From the NCBI GenBank assembly GCA_032433765.1, contig JAVIAB010000124.1, positions 97,115,202-97,179,201 on the forward strand: a stretch of 64,000 nucleotides of DNA. The letters are read 5' to 3'. Positions 32,814 to 43,429 of the stretch are shown here, in pieces. A model generated the notes under the pieces. The model searched no databases. It was not told the DNA's origin and saw only the letters and a list, made by a program, of their open reading frames with translations. Both the position numbers and the translations under genes were made by a program. This DNA is from Megaustenia siamemsis. Taxonomy: Eukaryota > Mollusca > Gastropoda > Stylommatophora > Ariophantidae. Each line of letters starts with the position of its first letter. Position 1 is the stretch's first letter.

Positions 32814-33071
32814 TGGGGGCCGCGATAGCTCAGTGGTTAGTGAACTGGACTACTACGGACAAGGGATAGGGTTCGATCCCAACCGACGGCTTCCAGGTTC
32901 ACCCAGCCTTAAATGGGTACCGGATTTTTTTCTGGGAAAGTAAAGCAGCACGGGCGTAATACTGACCACATTACCCCAAAAATCATGTGCTGAATGTCTG
33001 TAAAATATAGGGTCACTAACACCATATTTCCCTATACGCCACTTGGCGTGACGGGGGTACTTTACTTTTAC
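32814..33071 (+). mobile_element. Full-length tRNA-derived SINE (258 bp)
   Basis: A box TAGCTCAGTGG at 32826-32836 and B box GGTTCGATCCC at 32870-32880, then a body ending TACTTTACTTTTA. Flanked by the target duplication TAAGGTAGGAA (32803-32813 and 33072-33082). Other segments have the empty site. It looks young and is the best reference copy in the window. Confidence 0.92.
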
Positions 33072-33082
33072 TAAGGTAGGAA

Positions 33083-33689
33083 GTAAGCCTAAAACAATCT
33101 GTGACGAAATTATGTGTCAAGTCAATCAATTGAAATACCGCAGTTTCGGCATATCCCCCCCCCCCCCCCAACCAAAAAAAAAATTCTGAAACGAGTGTAA
33201 AAGAAAAAATTAATAATTAATAACTTTGAGTGTTAAATGTAAACAAATTAATTTTTTCAGTTAAAAAAATTATTTTTGTTTAAATTAACGGTTCAATAAA
33301 TTATGACATCTGTGAGAGCGCTTCACGATTTTGCTCAATGCATCACAGTCTTCCATAAATTAAATAATTGTCTTGCCTATAGTGAGAGCCGTGCTAGCTC
33401 ACTGAACTGACCAATTGAAAACAAAATTGTCGGGTATGATACTGATCAACCACAGCCGACTATAGATTAATTAAAGTCGGAAGGGAGAAAATAAAATCCG
33501 AAAACCCACCAACTGGCGTGACGTAATCATCTAAAGGAGCTATAGACGGCTGTCGTCACTCTACCCACAACCGCTCCTATTCGTAAATATGAAAACGTCA
33601 CGCTTGTTGGTGGGTTTTCCGGTTTTATCTTTCGCAGGCCTTAGTAACTCTATAGTTGGCTGTGGATCAACAGCTTACAGCATGGCCGA
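33083..33689. other. Shared noncoding segment (2b)
   Basis: Collinear with 8390-9260 but without the composite SINE; the empty site is at about 33412. No gene. Confidence 0.5.
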
Positions 33690-33865
33690 GCCTGAAATAG
33701 CGATATGGTTACCAGATTTTTTTTCTTGAAAAAAAGCTGCATAGTCGTAATACTGACCACATTATCCCAAAAATAATGTTTCGAAGGTCTATAAAATAAA
33801 AAATAAGGGAGCCTACACCATAATCCCAACACGTGATGTGGCAGGGATGTTTTCTTTCTTTCTAC
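33690..33865 (+). mobile_element. Old SINE body (segment 2b)
   Basis: Counterpart of 9267-9425. Confidence 0.55.
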
Positions 33866-34269
33866 TTTCAGTACCATCTCCTTGTCAACACTCACTTTTC
33901 TTCTCTGATTAAATAGATGTTCTTCCCCTCCCCACCCAAAGATAAGCAAAAACACTGCATTCGAATTATTTATTAAGTTGGCAACAGAACAAAGTAAATA
34001 AAATATCGGCAGCAATGTTGGTGTCATGACAGAACAGTTCAAAGTCAACATTTTATAAATTCCCTTTTCTTATTAAATAAAAAACATAAGATTGGGATTG
34101 ACATTGGTTCCGCGTTATACAGAAAGATTAATGCTTGTTCTTTATTGTGCCATTTAGACGTCAAATCCGACCACATCAACAATATAATGTGCCATTTGGG
34201 CAACTGAAAAGCATTGGGAGCTGCAATGTTTACCTTCTATGCCTGTATGTGTGAAAAAAACGGTTATAA

Positions 34270-34400
34270 ATTGTGAGTCATAGAGTGCTCGCGTCATGAT
34301 CTAAAGATCCTGGATTCGAACCACATTTTGAGCAAGTCTTTGGGTCTTTTCTCCAGCAATCCCTGATCTTAAGATTATCAAACACCTAATTCTATCGGAA
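34270..34400 (+). mobile_element. tRNA-like SINE remnant (segment 2b)
   Basis: Counterpart of 9830-9975. Confidence 0.45.
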
Positions 34401-35439
34401 GCAGACAAAATATGGACGTGCAGCGTTTAAGCCGTTTACGTAAATAACAATTATACGTTGAGCATCGTAACAATAGTGTATATGCGACTTTCGGAGTTAA
34501 AATTAACAACTAAAATTCCAGGGTACTTCACACAATAAACTGGCATTTTGAAAGGCACTTTTGGCGGGGTCTCTCAGCTGTGCTACAAAACTTGTTCATT
34601 ACGCTGATATGTTAATGTTTGTTATGAAAGATACAATTGATAATTGACATTTCTCGAGTATACTTATGTTGGTCGAACATACGGCAAACACAAATATTGA
34701 TTGTTATAACTGATTAAACTGTCTCTTTATATTTACACTTGATGGAAAGTATCGTAGACAGGGGTAACTAACTACGAGTAGTAAATGAACTGGATCAATA
34801 TGATATTTAAAAGACCAGCAGTCAATGACTTGTCCTTGTGGATTCTTGTAACGTGTTCCACTTCTCATGGTCTGCATTCTTATCAGAGTACCCAAAGTCT
34901 GACTATCAATGACTATTTATGACCCCGCTGTCCCGCCAGGGTCGTCTCTCATTCTTTATTCCTCCGCGGCTAACTACGTGCCAGTTCTTGTGATTAGCTC
35001 TACAGCTCTTGAACACGTGACCCCTACAATAACAATAATGACTACTTGCTGTCCCTGAATGCATCTCTTGGGTAGACATGTTAAAGTCCACGTATATAAT
35101 TTTCTGAAAGTTCAATTGATTTATAAGCAACGTTAATATTTGTAACTGTTAGTAATCTACATTTGAACAAAAGATATAAATTACTGTTACTCCCCTGACA
35201 CTAATTATTTACGTCAGTTACGTTCTTTATATTTAGAGTATACGTGCAACTCCTTCAGTTATGCAAGTTATTAAATTATATATGTTTAAAATAATCACGG
35301 CTTAATATTATAATTTAGTTACAAATGGTTTATTTTAATATAATTTATTGTTTTAGTTGCTATATTCACCTACTCAATTAAATTCTACAATACTACAGAC
35401 CGTAGCCTCTGTAATTATTTCTGTTATTATTAAATTGCG
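34401..35439. other. Shared noncoding segment (2b)
   Basis: Collinear with 9976-10995 of segment 1. No gene. Confidence 0.5.
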
Positions 35440-35668
35440 CCGTTGAGACTGTGATAAGACAAAACTTAGAAGACAAAAGACTCATGAAAAAAGATGGAAC
35501 ACCCTGTGGACCAGTGCGCCTGACTTGTTCATTCTGTGACCGCGTGTGTTTGTCATACATTGGTAGAATTAGCAACGAGAGAAACTGTTCGACAAAAACA
35601 AAACCTCAACAACACAAATACACAATAGCCTCCATTAGACCATCAGACAAGACGAAAAGAGTCATAAT
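35440..35668 (+). mobile_element. LINE C-terminal scrap with cysteine motif
   Basis: LTCSFCDRVCLSYIGRISNE is the same C-terminal cysteine motif as at 6890-6930. It is flanked by TTATTAAATTGCG and TTATTAACTTGTG, an imperfect duplication. Segment 1 has the empty site (about 11005). Confidence 0.75.
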
Positions 35669-35799
35669 TTATTAACTTGTGTGAGTTGGGAAACTTTCTA
35701 CATTAATTAAAAGAGAGATATTTGAGATTTGAACCTAAATGAACCTCACTCGTATACATACAAACATGGATAGAACTATCTACATTTATTGAAACACGT

Positions 35800-35975
35800 T
35801 ATATTCGAGGTACGGCACCGGTCTCTGGAGAGGGAGGTCCCGGCTTCAAAGCTCACCACAGACGGTAGTGTTTTGTCAAAAATGGGGGGAATAAATCAGT
35901 GGTTTCTTCGTGATGTTACCCTCCCCTGATCTCAGTGGTCGCGTCTAGGGATATCTAGCATTCTCAGATAACGAC
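35800..35975 (+). mobile_element. tRNA-like SINE remnant (segment 2b)
   Basis: Counterpart of 11116-11300. Confidence 0.45.
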
Positions 35976-36473
35976 AAAAACAGTCAAACGTAAGATGTGA
36001 ACGAAGAGATAGAAAACAAAGCAATATCAGATTAAGCAACTTTGATATAATATTAGAACAATTGTGTATGGATAAAGCCCAGTTTAAGTACTTAAATTAT
36101 TTCAGCTATATGGGTGATCTCCTCTTAGTTGACATCACAACAAAACTACAGTAGTTCTCAAAACACAAAAAAATTAACTTTAGGATAGGGTTTAAGGTTA
36201 GTACTTTACAGTGGCGTTGTTTATATTTTCTCTACAATTAGAATCTTCTGGTTAAAGATTATAGTGACACTGTGACCTTCCAGGCATATCGTAACAGGTG
36301 ACTATGTAGGTTGATCGATGGCTTGACAAGCTGTCATTGTAAAAAGTATTGTTATGGATACAGAAGATTTTAGAAGCAGCGATCTCTGCAATATGTGTCG
36401 TTTAGGTACACAACATTTCTGTTTTTGAGATTGTTGTTGTGTCCTATGTGCCGTCTTCGGCTCGAACGGACAA

Positions 36474-36815
<342 letters not shown>

Positions 36816-36880
36816 TTTTCATCACCTCTACAGTAGCATAGCTTCGCGCGATATAACATCTCTACTTTAGAAAAGCGTGT

Positions 36881-37232
36881 TAAATAGACACAGTGTGTTT
36901 GCACACTGACCCTTGTGTTTACTCCTCTGGTTCTGTTTACATTTACGCACTTTTTCGCACGATTTTCGACGTTCACGACAGCCGCACTTGGTTACGATTT
37001 TATTTTGGATTTGACAGGATAGTTTTACTTTTTGTTGTTGTTTTCTTTAACACATTTCGATTGTTTTTGTTTTGGTTGTTTCGTTATTAATTTGTGTGTG
37101 TGTGTTTTTATTGTTTGTTCCTGATGAAGGCCTATTGAGCCGAAACGTTGTTTAGTCTGTGTCGTCCACTTGTCACGTAAAGCTTCTTACATACCTTTTT
37201 TTATTTTTTAATTTTTCCTTAAATAGACACAG
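36881..37232 (+). mobile_element. 326-bp Penelope-terminal-repeat-like insertion with 13-bp target duplication
   Basis: TAAATAGACACAG at 36881-36893 and 37220-37232 bounds 36894-37219. The empty site is at 53464 in segment 4. The body ends with CCTGATGAAGGCC, a short loop, GCCGAAACG, CGTCCA, CACGTAAAGC and a T-rich tail. The same order (GATGAAGGCC, GGCCGAAACG, CGTCCA, CACGTAAAGC) occurs in the Penelope terminal repeats here. No protein is encoded. It may be a non-autonomous relative. Confidence 0.75.
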
Positions 37233-37389
37233 CTGAACCAGTGCTCTATAAAATATAAACTTTGACTCGGCTTAAACACATTCATAATCAAAGTGATCAG
37301 AACTAACTGCGCCAAACTAAAGGATAATTTTTTTTTTATTATTATTAAATGAAGTAATACAAACGATGTCAACATGCTCTTCAGCCTTT

Positions 37390-37486
37390 CATCATCATCA
37401 AGTACCGGGCCTGCTGGCGTAGGTGATCATGTCTCTCCACAACTTTCGATCACGACAGTTATTTATCATTTCCTATTATTTGTACA
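37390..37486 (-). mobile_element. 97-bp LINE 3-prime end at start of exon 1, copy 3
   Basis: Same insertion as 15425-15521 in copy 2; absent in copy 4. Confidence 0.8.
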
Positions 37487-37512
37487 ATACTTCAGCCATC
37501 ACAACACCAGAA

Positions 37513-37696
37513 ATGACTGTTTCCGGAAGCAGACCCAGGTTTGTGCTGGACGACGATGACACGATGGTATGTCAGTGGATAATATTTACACTGCTGTGCC
37601 AGTCGATCGACATCTTTGGTATCGTCACAAACATTATCAACATAATCGTATTCGTGAAACAAGGCTTCAAGGATCCGGTCAACATTAGTCTTCTAG
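37513..37696 (+). CDS. GPCR copy 3 exon 1 (N-terminus, TM1)
   Basis: Encodes MTVSGSRPRFVLDDDDTM and TM1; donor GTAAAG. The LINE scrap lies immediately upstream and stays in frame with it. Confidence 0.87.
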
Positions 37697-40600
37697 GTAA
37701 AGTAATCGATTGTATACAACAGCCTGTAACACATTTCACATCCAACGTTGGAAGTTAATGTTAGGCAATGGCTAGTGGACTTGAATTCTGAGTCCACAGA
37801 AGGGGCGGAATCAGAGTCCAGAGTAGGGGCGAGGAGGGGTGGGGGGGTCGCTGTGAGGTCTACTTGAATTCTGAGCCCACGGAAGAAACGGTGGGGTGGG
37901 GGGGGGGGTGTCGCTGTGATGTCTAGTGGAATTCTGAGTCAATGGAAGAAACGGGGTAAACGGGGGGGGGGGGGTGAGTTTGCGGTGAAGTCTAGTAGAA
38001 TTCTCAGTCCACGGACAAGACGGAAGGATGACGGCAGGAGGGTCGTGGTGAATTCTAGTAGAATTCTGAGCCAACGGAAGTAACGGGGGAAAATGGGGGG
38101 GGGGGGAAGAGACGGTGGAGAGAGGGGTGGGTTGCGGTGAATTCTAGATGTAGGGACATAACGATCCGGAGTTCGAAACCAATTACAGAAAGTGGACATT
38201 TTTTACTTCGAAAAATCGGTGTTTGTTCTTGGCTTTACCTTGCTCCTGTCTCTAGACTGATCTCATGTCTAGCCCTCTCTGTTAACTGCAAGAAAGACAT
38301 GGTACTGTGCACATTCAGTGCGCGTTAATGAACTTTTGATATTTTAAAATTTAAAAAGTCACCAAATAAAAACGGCCGCTGGCTAAGCAAAATTCAAATG
38401 ACAAAAACTACCTCAAAACCTCAAAACTCTAGATAATTAAAAATGTGAGTACCTCTAAAGTTGGAGAATATCTGGCTGTATGGCGATAGACACCTGAACT
38501 GAAAGTGTCTAAAATAGGAAAAAGCGGTATTTACACAAAATTCAATCTCTTGGGTCTTCGATAGAAATATAAAAATGGCGAAGGCAAACAATAATAAACT
38601 GGTCCACGTTTTCTGTTGCTTGTTAATATTTTTATCATGTTGGTTGAAGTCACCTGATAGTTGCTCATCTACGTGATCCACTCCGAAATGTGTGTTTTGT
38701 CAGCTTAGAAAATGATTTGTGTTTTGGTTTACATAAAATGGCGATAGTTACATAATTCGGTTTAATTCATCCGACTTCAAGATTTCAATTTCAAGTAAAT
38801 GATTGCTTTTTCTTTTGACTCTTGTTTGCTTGCACAGATTGGATTGCCATAGCAATTGCTTGGAGAGGAACTATCTTTATTTATCAGTAATTATGTCTTG
38901 CTCTAGCGCAAACAATAAGCTATTAATTATTTAGTCTTTAGTTCGGATTTGTGTCACCAAATTCCGAACATTCCCATATCCACTCCACTGCCCATACCAG
39001 CAACCATCGAAGTTTTGCCTTCTGATTATTGCTGCCATGCATTGACTGATAGTTTTACGCTCTCTTCCTTGTAATGATTTTTTCATTCTTTTTCCCTTCG
39101 TGGAGCTCCGTCCCACCATTCTTTCTCCACTTCATGATCAACTTGCTGTGAGAGTTCATTTCACAATTTCAGTTTTGTCTATCTGTAACGCCACTTGCAC
39201 AACGGCAAGCAATGCTGTCCTGTCGGCCATCTTTTTGCAATGAAGTCCAGCATGGTCGAGACAATACGCCCACGTTAGGCTATTTAAGCGAGTTCCCTCA
39301 GTCAGGCGCATCTATTTTCTCCGATGCATTTACTTTTCAAGTCGCCAACGCATGTTCTGTGTTGTGTTATATTTATTGACACTTTTCAACCCAGGCATTG
39401 TTTGATGTTTTGGGTCATTGTAAAACAAATTTAATATAATTTCATATAATTACAGGTCTAGCGATATCCGACCTTGGGTGCCTGACAACTCTTGTGTGGA
39501 CCAATATCTGCTACACCCCAGCCTTTGCTGCTAAAGACCTACCCTTTGATACTATTGAGTTTCAGTACCTGACGAGTGGCTGGCCTCACACAACGTTCAC
39601 ACGAATCACTGGCTGGATCACTGCCATCATCACTTTGGAGAGATGTATGTGTATAGCAGCGCCATTAAAGGTATAGATTTGTCAATATTTGTAACAGTTA
39701 CTTTCCCCGTTACGTATACTTTTATTTGGCACTATTTGATATGCACAATTATTCTTAAAATATTTATTTTAACTCAAGTTGTTTTAAATGAGTATTCGTG
39801 AAGAATTATGCTGCAAGTTATTGTGCTCCTCCTGATGTGTAGGTCATAGTTGTTATGTCTAACTCACATCAAAAATATTTCTCTAAATCTAGACAAAACA
39901 CTTCTTGAACTCGCAGACTTCTTGAAATATATGGTCAGTAATTGATCCGGTTATTAAGCTATACAGTACACAAGTTTGTAAATTGGGTAATTCTAAAATG
40001 TCCAAAATGTAACGTATGGATTGTAAATTGTTGATTTCGACAGCTTTTTAGTTAAATGCATTTAGTATTTCTGTTCACGAAAACTGTTTTATACTTGAAC
40101 CACGCTTTATTTTACAACCCTTCCAATCTAAGGACTGTAATTTGTATTATTGGTATTTGTATCGACTACTATCTTGCAAGACGTCTAACAGCAAAATAGC
40201 TGAAGGTGGCGCCGAATCAAAGCTGATGATTTGCATCGGAATCGGTGTAGCAGCACTATCCAGACTCTTCGCAGTTTCTTTAGTAACAGACTACTAATGT
40301 CTAAATGTTCATATGAAGGCACTTCGATTTAATGATTCAAGCAATGATATGAGACAATAACCTTGAATATCAGCAATAACATCGCGCCAAAGTGTATGAT
40401 TTCACACAAGAGAGGTATGCGAAGAGTTAAAGAAGACTGGTAAACTAACAGAAAAGTGGAGTCGTCAGTTAATACACGATGGGAGGTATATTTAAAATGT
40501 AATTAGAAAAATTTCTTTAGGCTTTCCTCACGTGCATTTACGAAGAGCCTATATGAGGACATACTATCTAATGTAATCAAACATATGTATGCTGAAAATA

Positions 40601-41259
40601 CATTTCTAATCATTTACCTGTAATTTATATATCTCACACAGGTAAAAAATATTGTCACACCAAACAGGGTGTCATTTCTGATTGCCTCCATCTTCGTCAT
40701 CCTCATCGCAAGTGTTGCTCCACTTTACGTCGTCAACAAACTCGGCATGAAGTTCTACCCTAAAAGAAACAAGACACTTCTAGGCCTAGTTCCAACAAAC
40801 GACAGAGAGAAAACTGAAGCGATTTCTTTTACAATCAACAACGTGTTTATTCCTTTTAGCGCCTTCATCGTCATCACAGTCTGTACGATAACTTTGGTAA
40901 TTAAACTTCACGAGAAAGCAAGATGGCGGGAAAAGGCATCAAGTGATGCTAAAACAAGCAACGTAACTAACCGGAACAAAAAGGTTGCCAAAATGGTTGT
41001 CATGATTTCAACGCTTTTCATCGTTTGTTTCATTCCCCTTAGTGCTCTATGTATAGCAGCTATTGCAGAACCTGAACTCTCCATTGATGGTATATATAAA
41101 AACATACTTATCGTATCTGTAGGATTGTGTTTTATTCTTGAGTCCATTAATTCTTCAGTTAATATTTTTATCTATTATTCAATGAGCAGCAGGTTTAGAA
41201 ATATTTTCTCTGAAATGTTTAACTTGGGCGTTGTGAGTGTAAATTTTTTAGAAGATTAA
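37513..41259 (+). CDS. Gastropod chemosensory-like GPCR, copy 3 (three exons, open)
   Basis: Joined exons 37513-37696, 39456-39670 and 40642-41259: 1017 bp, 338 residues, no stop. It has the same motifs as copy 2: N40 in TM1, D67 in TM2, ERC 123-125, N176 glycosylation site, P204, P265 and NIFIY 307-311. There is no cysteine just before TM3 or in loop 2, so the usual class A disulfide cannot form. Intron 1 is 1759 bp and intron 2 is 971 bp. Loop 3 and the outer end of TM6 (LSALCIAAIAEPEL) differ from copy 2 (ISVTFIAMVVEPEL), the most variable place among the copies. An upstream in-frame ATG at 37423 comes from the LINE scrap. A Penelope-like element begins 117 bp after the stop. Ligand and expression are unknown. 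Confidence 0.9.
37790..38155. repeat. 24-bp and 70-bp minisatellite, G-rich, intron 1 of copy 3
   Basis: One to two 24-bp-like units, then about four GAATTCTGAG units separated by long G runs (for example 37885-37910, 37960-37975, 38095-38107). Confidence 0.75.
38156..38899. other. Conserved part of intron 1, copy 3
   Basis: Collinear with 191-965. No gene. Confidence 0.5.
38900..39330 (-). mobile_element. Degenerate antisense RNase H relic (copy 3)
   Basis: Counterpart of 20085-20530. Confidence 0.6.
39456..39670 (+). CDS. GPCR copy 3 exon 2 (TM2-TM3)
   Basis: 215 bp, acceptor ATTACAG, donor GTATAG. Encodes LAISDLG, SGWPHTTF and LERCMCIAAPLK. Confidence 0.9.
39671..40641 (+). other. Intron 2 of GPCR copy 3
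   Basis: 971 bp, collinear with intron 2 of copies 1 and 2. No gene. Confidence 0.75.
40642..41259 (+). CDS. GPCR copy 3 exon 3 (TM4-TM7)
   Basis: 618 bp with stop, acceptor CACACAG. Encodes VKNIVTPNRVSF through NIFIYYSMSSRFR to the C-terminal FLED. Confidence 0.92.
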   Translation, partial: VKNIVTPNRVSFLIASIFVILIASVAPLYVVNKLGMKFYPKRNKTLLGLVPTNDREKTEAISFTINNVFIPFSAFIVITVCTITLVIKLHEKARWREKASSDAKTSNVTNRNKKVAKMVVMISTLFIVCFIPLSALCIAAIAEPELSIDGIYKNILIVSVGLCFILESINSSVNIFIYYSMSSRFRNIFSEMFNLGVVSVNFLED

Positions 41260-41376
41260 TTACTCAATTAATAGAGGTTCAGGTGAGGAAAATAATGAAT
41301 GTCTACTTCATACATTTATCCATTTATGTTCTATTCAGTAATGTAATAGCTACACTATAGAGGATGGAATGTGTGA

Positions 41377-42009
41377 AGGTAAAGGCATCAAGATGCACCA
41401 AGATGCGTAGAGATGCGAAGCTGCTGTAAAGCTGATGATAATGGCGATACTAAAAAAAAAGAGGAAGAAAAGTGGTATGGTGACAGCTTTACGTGGTAAT
41501 GGACGAAACAAAAGTCAACGTTTCGGCCAAGTAGGCCTTCATCTGGACGAACAACAAACACAAAAATTATATATAACGATATATAAACAAATCTAACTAC
41601 ATGGCGATAATATGCTAGATACTAAAGAGAGGGAAAATAAATTGGTCACTTCCCTGTGTTCCTGAGCTGGGTCAGTCTCGAAATGGACTGAATTGATACG
41701 ACAGGGCCGATATAAATCTCTCTGACCAGGAAGTCAGGTGAGAAGACGGAAAGGAAGGGTTCTAAAAATATGGGGAGGTGGGTACAGGATATGTGTAAAC
41801 TATGCACGTCTAACTCTGTGTATACAACCCGAACCGATGTGTAAACATAAGTATGTGTATGTAACAATGCATGCGTAAAAGCATAAATCGGCACATATAT
41901 AGCCGCAAGGCCCACAAAAGAAAAACCCAAAGGAGCCCAAATGTGCCAATACATGTGCAGACAAATGTATCCAAATATACAGATTAAGTAGCGCATGGAG
42001 GTATGAAAT
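41377..42009 (-). repeat. Penelope-like terminal repeat (3-prime side)
   Basis: 633 bp. On the minus strand it contains CCAGATGAAGGCC, a short loop, GGCCGAAACG, later CGTCCA and CACGTAAAGC. It matches 45978-46610 with no difference that I can see. A 116-codon minus frame inside each copy has no domain and is not called as a gene. Confidence 0.93.
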
Positions 42010-42023
42010 ATGTAGTGGGTGTC

Positions 42024-42400
42024 CTATGAGTATGAGAGTGATATGTTCATACCTTGGGGGGACAGCGAACCCAATTGGGCAATAAGGCGATTCTCAAGGG
42101 CGAACCTGCTGCGATTGCTAGAGTGACATGAGACAATGCCAGTAACTTGCATGTCGAGTTTACCACTATGTCCAGGGGAGTTGAAATGGGCAGACACCGG
42201 GCTGCCAGTCTTTTGCTCAACATCACGAAGATGCTCACAAAATCTTTCACTCAAGCGTCGTCCCTTTCACCCACATACGTCATCTGGCAGTGCTTGCATA
42301 TTATGGTGTAGATGATATTCCGCGACACACAAGTGAACCCCTCCTTGATGTCAAATCGCTTATTAGGGAATAAGACCGAATCGGTGCAAAAAACGTAGTA
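42024..42400 (-). pseudogene. Penelope GIY-YIG endonuclease, frameshifted
   Basis: The minus-strand frame at 42251-42400 reads VSRNIIYTIICKHCQMTYVG (the GIY...YIG core as IIY...YVG). The next frame at 42024-42254 reads LSERFCEHLRDVEQ, SPVSAHFNSPGHS and LENRLIAQLGSLSP, with the conserved Arg, His and Glu positions. The join near 42270 looks like loss of one base. The domain nicks the target DNA in this class. It was separated from the reverse transcriptase by the foldback insertion. Confidence 0.85.
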
Positions 42401-42446
42401 GGGAACAGGCAAATAATTGCAATGCTGCGGTAAAGCTGGTAGCAAG

Positions 42447-42714
42447 GAGCCAATGGTGGGGTGTGCTAAACACTCCAAGGTATGGTGACAGCTTTACAAA
42501 TAAAGAACACAACACAATACTGACGTTTCGGCCTGTGGCCTTCTTCAGAATACATGGACAACGACAACAAGCGGTGAAGCACAATTACTACATGTTAGAT
42601 GATAAAGTGGAGGGCGAGGAAAGTAGGATGCAAAAATAAGAAAAGAGAGAAATGAATTTTACATGATGAGAGGTATGATGGGCGTCAAAATATATAAAAT
42701 AGAAAAAGAGAGAG

Positions 42715-42751
<37 letters not shown>

Positions 42752-42846
42752 TAATAAATTGTACTTAGCTGAGCTCAGAGCAGGGAGCAGGAAAACTGTA
42801 ATCCGTGCTGAAACCAGTCGGAATGACTAAATGAATAAAAGCGCAG
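42447..42846. repeat. Left arm of foldback element
   Basis: Inverted counterpart of 43015-43416. It contains TTTCGGCCTGTGGCCTTCTT and a run of about 30 A (42717-42747). Confidence 0.85.
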
Positions 42847-43014
42847 GGAAAGGAAGGGTTCTAAAAATATGGGGAGGTGGGTACAGGATATGTGTAAACT
42901 ATGCACGTCTCACGATCCTATTGATCCCCCTTTTTGGTTTTCCCGAAATTTGATCCTTTTTGCCCTCTTTACTGACCTGTCTTTGTCACGTGTTGCTTTC
43001 TATACACGTTCTCT

Positions 43015-43107
43015 GCGCTTTTAGTCATTTAGTCATTCCGACTGGTTTCAGCACGGATTACAGTTTTCCTGCTCCCTGCTCTGAGCTCAGCTAAGTACAA
43101 TTTATTA

Positions 43108-43145
<38 letters not shown>

Positions 43146-43416
43146 CTCTCTCTTTTTCTATTTTATATATTTTGACGCCCATCATACCTCTCATCATGTA
43201 AAATTCATTTCTCTCTTTTCTTATTTTTGCATCCTACTTTCCTCGCCCTCCACTTTATCATCTAACATGTAGTAATTGTGCTTCACCGCTTGTTGTCGTT
43301 GTCCATGTATTCTGAAGAAGGCCACAGGCCGAAACGTCAGTATTGTGTTGTGTTCTTTATTTGTAAAGCTGTCACCATACCTTGGAGTGTTTAGCACACC
43401 CCACCATTTGCTCCTC
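43015..43416. repeat. Right arm of foldback element
   Basis: Contains CTGAAGAAGGCCACAGGCCG on the plus strand and a run of about 35 T (43111-43145). Confidence 0.85.
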
Positions 43417-43429
43417 CAAAAAACGTAGT

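Noticed and set aside
32819..32900. tRNA gene
   Set aside because: A and B boxes are present, but there is no full cloverleaf and the sequence continues into a SINE body with target duplications. The same applies to the other tRNA-like heads.
41646..41996. 116-codon frame in each Penelope terminal repeat
   Set aside because: It is identical in both repeats because the repeats are identical; no domain, and not conserved beyond them.
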